A stretch of 64,000 bases of DNA from Membranipora membranacea (taxonomy: Eukaryota > Bryozoa > Gymnolaemata > Cheilostomatida > Membraniporidae): positions 32,710,283-32,774,282 of the forward strand of contig OU612066.1 in NCBI GenBank assembly GCA_914767715.1. Direction: 5' to 3'. The translations under genes were made by a program, and so were the position numbers. The notes below the pieces were generated by a model. The model had not been told where the DNA came from. It saw only the letters and a program-made list of their open reading frames with translations, and ran no database searches. Shown here piece after piece: positions 62,346 through 64,000 of this stretch (positions are counted from its first letter, which is position 1; the number at the start of each line of letters is the position of its first letter).

Positions 62346-64000
62346 AGGATGCACAATTATAGAATGTACTTGCAATCAAAATAGCTTCTAGTTCATTCGT
62401 ACTATGCCCCAAGGACTTATATAAGCATATAAGGACAACAAACGGAAAGTACTCTTGAGCTTCAGAGAATTTCCGGTCCCTGTCTTGCGTTCTGAAGAAA
62501 CAATTGAAATTTGAGCACCGTAGTTAAAGTTCGTTTGCTGTGTGGGCGTGCAGTTGTTCAAAGTATGTTGCAACGATGCGATGTTATTAGAGTTCACAGC
62601 ACTTATTACAGACGGTACTATGTTTACGGCATGTGCAAGAACAGGAGCCGAACTCTAACACAACAAACTGTTTGCCATCTCATGAAACTCGGTCATCGGT
62701 TACAAACCCATTATAACATAAGCATCCTCCAACAATACTAAAACACACATGTCAATAACTGAGAAATCTCAACACGATTAAAATTGAATTCTCAAGATGT
62801 TATAAAATTGCTGCCTATTGAAAAATCAATGGTTCTGTGGCCATACTGGCAGCTACCACGCAGTTATGAAATGCTGATTACACATGATCTCTACTAATCA
62901 CACATCATCTCTGACATGACGACAACATCTCCTGTATTTTATTATACCTTCCTCGCTGACGCTGCCGGACAATAAAAGTGTTAGTTGGCAGAATCTCATA
63001 ATCTATCCATCGTTTAAAAAAATAGGTGTCATGTATGCGTGTAAAAAGATGATCATCCATCATCATTCTTGAGATAACAGCTATACGAAACGGCTCACTC
63101 ACTCATTTACTACACCATCACTGAAAGACTTTTTGTGCGGTGCATCAGGGCACACAGGTGATCTTAGTGCTAAATGGCATTATATCAGCTGATAACATAT
63201 CGAGTTATCCCACCTCGCCCACATGAGAGGCATGCATAGCTATCTCATCATCTCCATAAATTACACTGAATTTGTGCATATCTGGTGCTGCATTAGGTTA
63301 GGTTATCACCTGCCTTAGGTGTGCATTCCCAATAGTGTAGCTAGGTCATCACCAATTAAAATCAATAAATACACTTAAAAGGAGGATCTTAAATTTATAG
63401 CCAGTTCTACTTTTTGTCCTTTACGGCTGTTGCTTTGAAGCAATTTTTGCTATTCTTTGCTTTCCAATAGTGTAAACTGTTTATACGAGCAGTTATTTAT
63501 CTCCAAGATTGTCGGCACTCCAAAATTCTGTCCAGGGCAGCTCACCAAACAATCTACATTGTATCAACTTGATCATTCAAACTCTTGTAAGTTGAGATTT
63601 TCGCATCGTGAATTCTCAACTCCCTAGGCTAAGCACTTAGAAGGTTTTCAGTCCCGATCGACTCCTCGGAGTATAGCTAGTGTCGTCGATACGGTCAAAT
63701 TTAATATTTCTTTGGATGAAATAGAGTTTTGGGGTAGAAGAACGGCTATTGTATGACCCCTGGGGCCAAATTTCTATTCATCATAATCTAATGCAAAGCT
63801 TCACCATATGGACAAATCATCACTTGACTAATCATCACATGGCTAACAACCTAACACTTATTCCCTGATGGATTGAGATACACCTAGGGCTACTCAGGCT
63901 CGAACTGGCTAATACCGGCTGACTTTGCTTAGTTTTAAACCTCCATACTGTGTTGTATGTTCTTACACCCTTGAGTAGTTTCAACCCCCTCTGACGGCCT
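62346..64000. other. Unassigned end of window
   Basis: No exon, RNA gene or repeat that I can support. It may be intron of the serine-rich gene or intergenic sequence. Confidence 0.4.

Overview
This window is a piece of a nuclear genome from an invertebrate animal. It is AT-rich, and every recognisable gene is split into short exons with GT/AG borders. The genes are of animal type: vinculin, a C8orf76 homologue, and a secreted SRCR/EGF/ZP protein. Compact introns, many hairpin and foldback repeats, and an SRCR-rich secreted protein fit an early-branching animal such as a sponge, but that placement is inference. I see no bacterial, viral or CRISPR content.

Region 1 (857-24835, minus strand) is one large gene that I could assemble into 29 coding exons in consistent phase. 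It encodes about 1293 residues: signal peptide, five SRCR domains, three EGF domains and two consecutive zona pellucida (ZP) modules. Its introns hold foldback elements, tRNA-derived SINEs, a 100-base hairpin insertion with a target-site duplication, an isolated 22-bp stem-loop, and a LINE remnant.

Region 2 (24836-29171, plus strand) starts head-to-head with region 1. It holds an unrecognised basic protein gene of at least three exons. A degenerate piece of its second exon also lies inside the first intron of the SRCR/ZP gene.

Region 3 (31154-35500, minus strand) is a seven-exon, 223-residue homologue of human C8orf76. Its fourth exon sits between two inverted intronic repeats. Downstream of its start, 35.6-40.2 kb is a repeat-rich block: a LINE 3' remnant, several perfect 18-bp hairpins and two large foldback elements.

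Region 4 (about 41.5-54.0 kb, plus strand) is a vinculin gene with 16 recognised coding exons. It runs from the head domain through a proline-rich linker to the tail. The gene is short for the family because the middle repeats are reduced, and the very start was not found.

Region 5 (57802 to at least 61297, plus strand) is a serine-rich protein of unknown function. The 5' splice site of its fourth exon has been tandemly copied at least five times. A LINE 3' end with a tetranucleotide tail follows at 61.76-62.34 kb, and the last 1.6 kb shows nothing I can assign.
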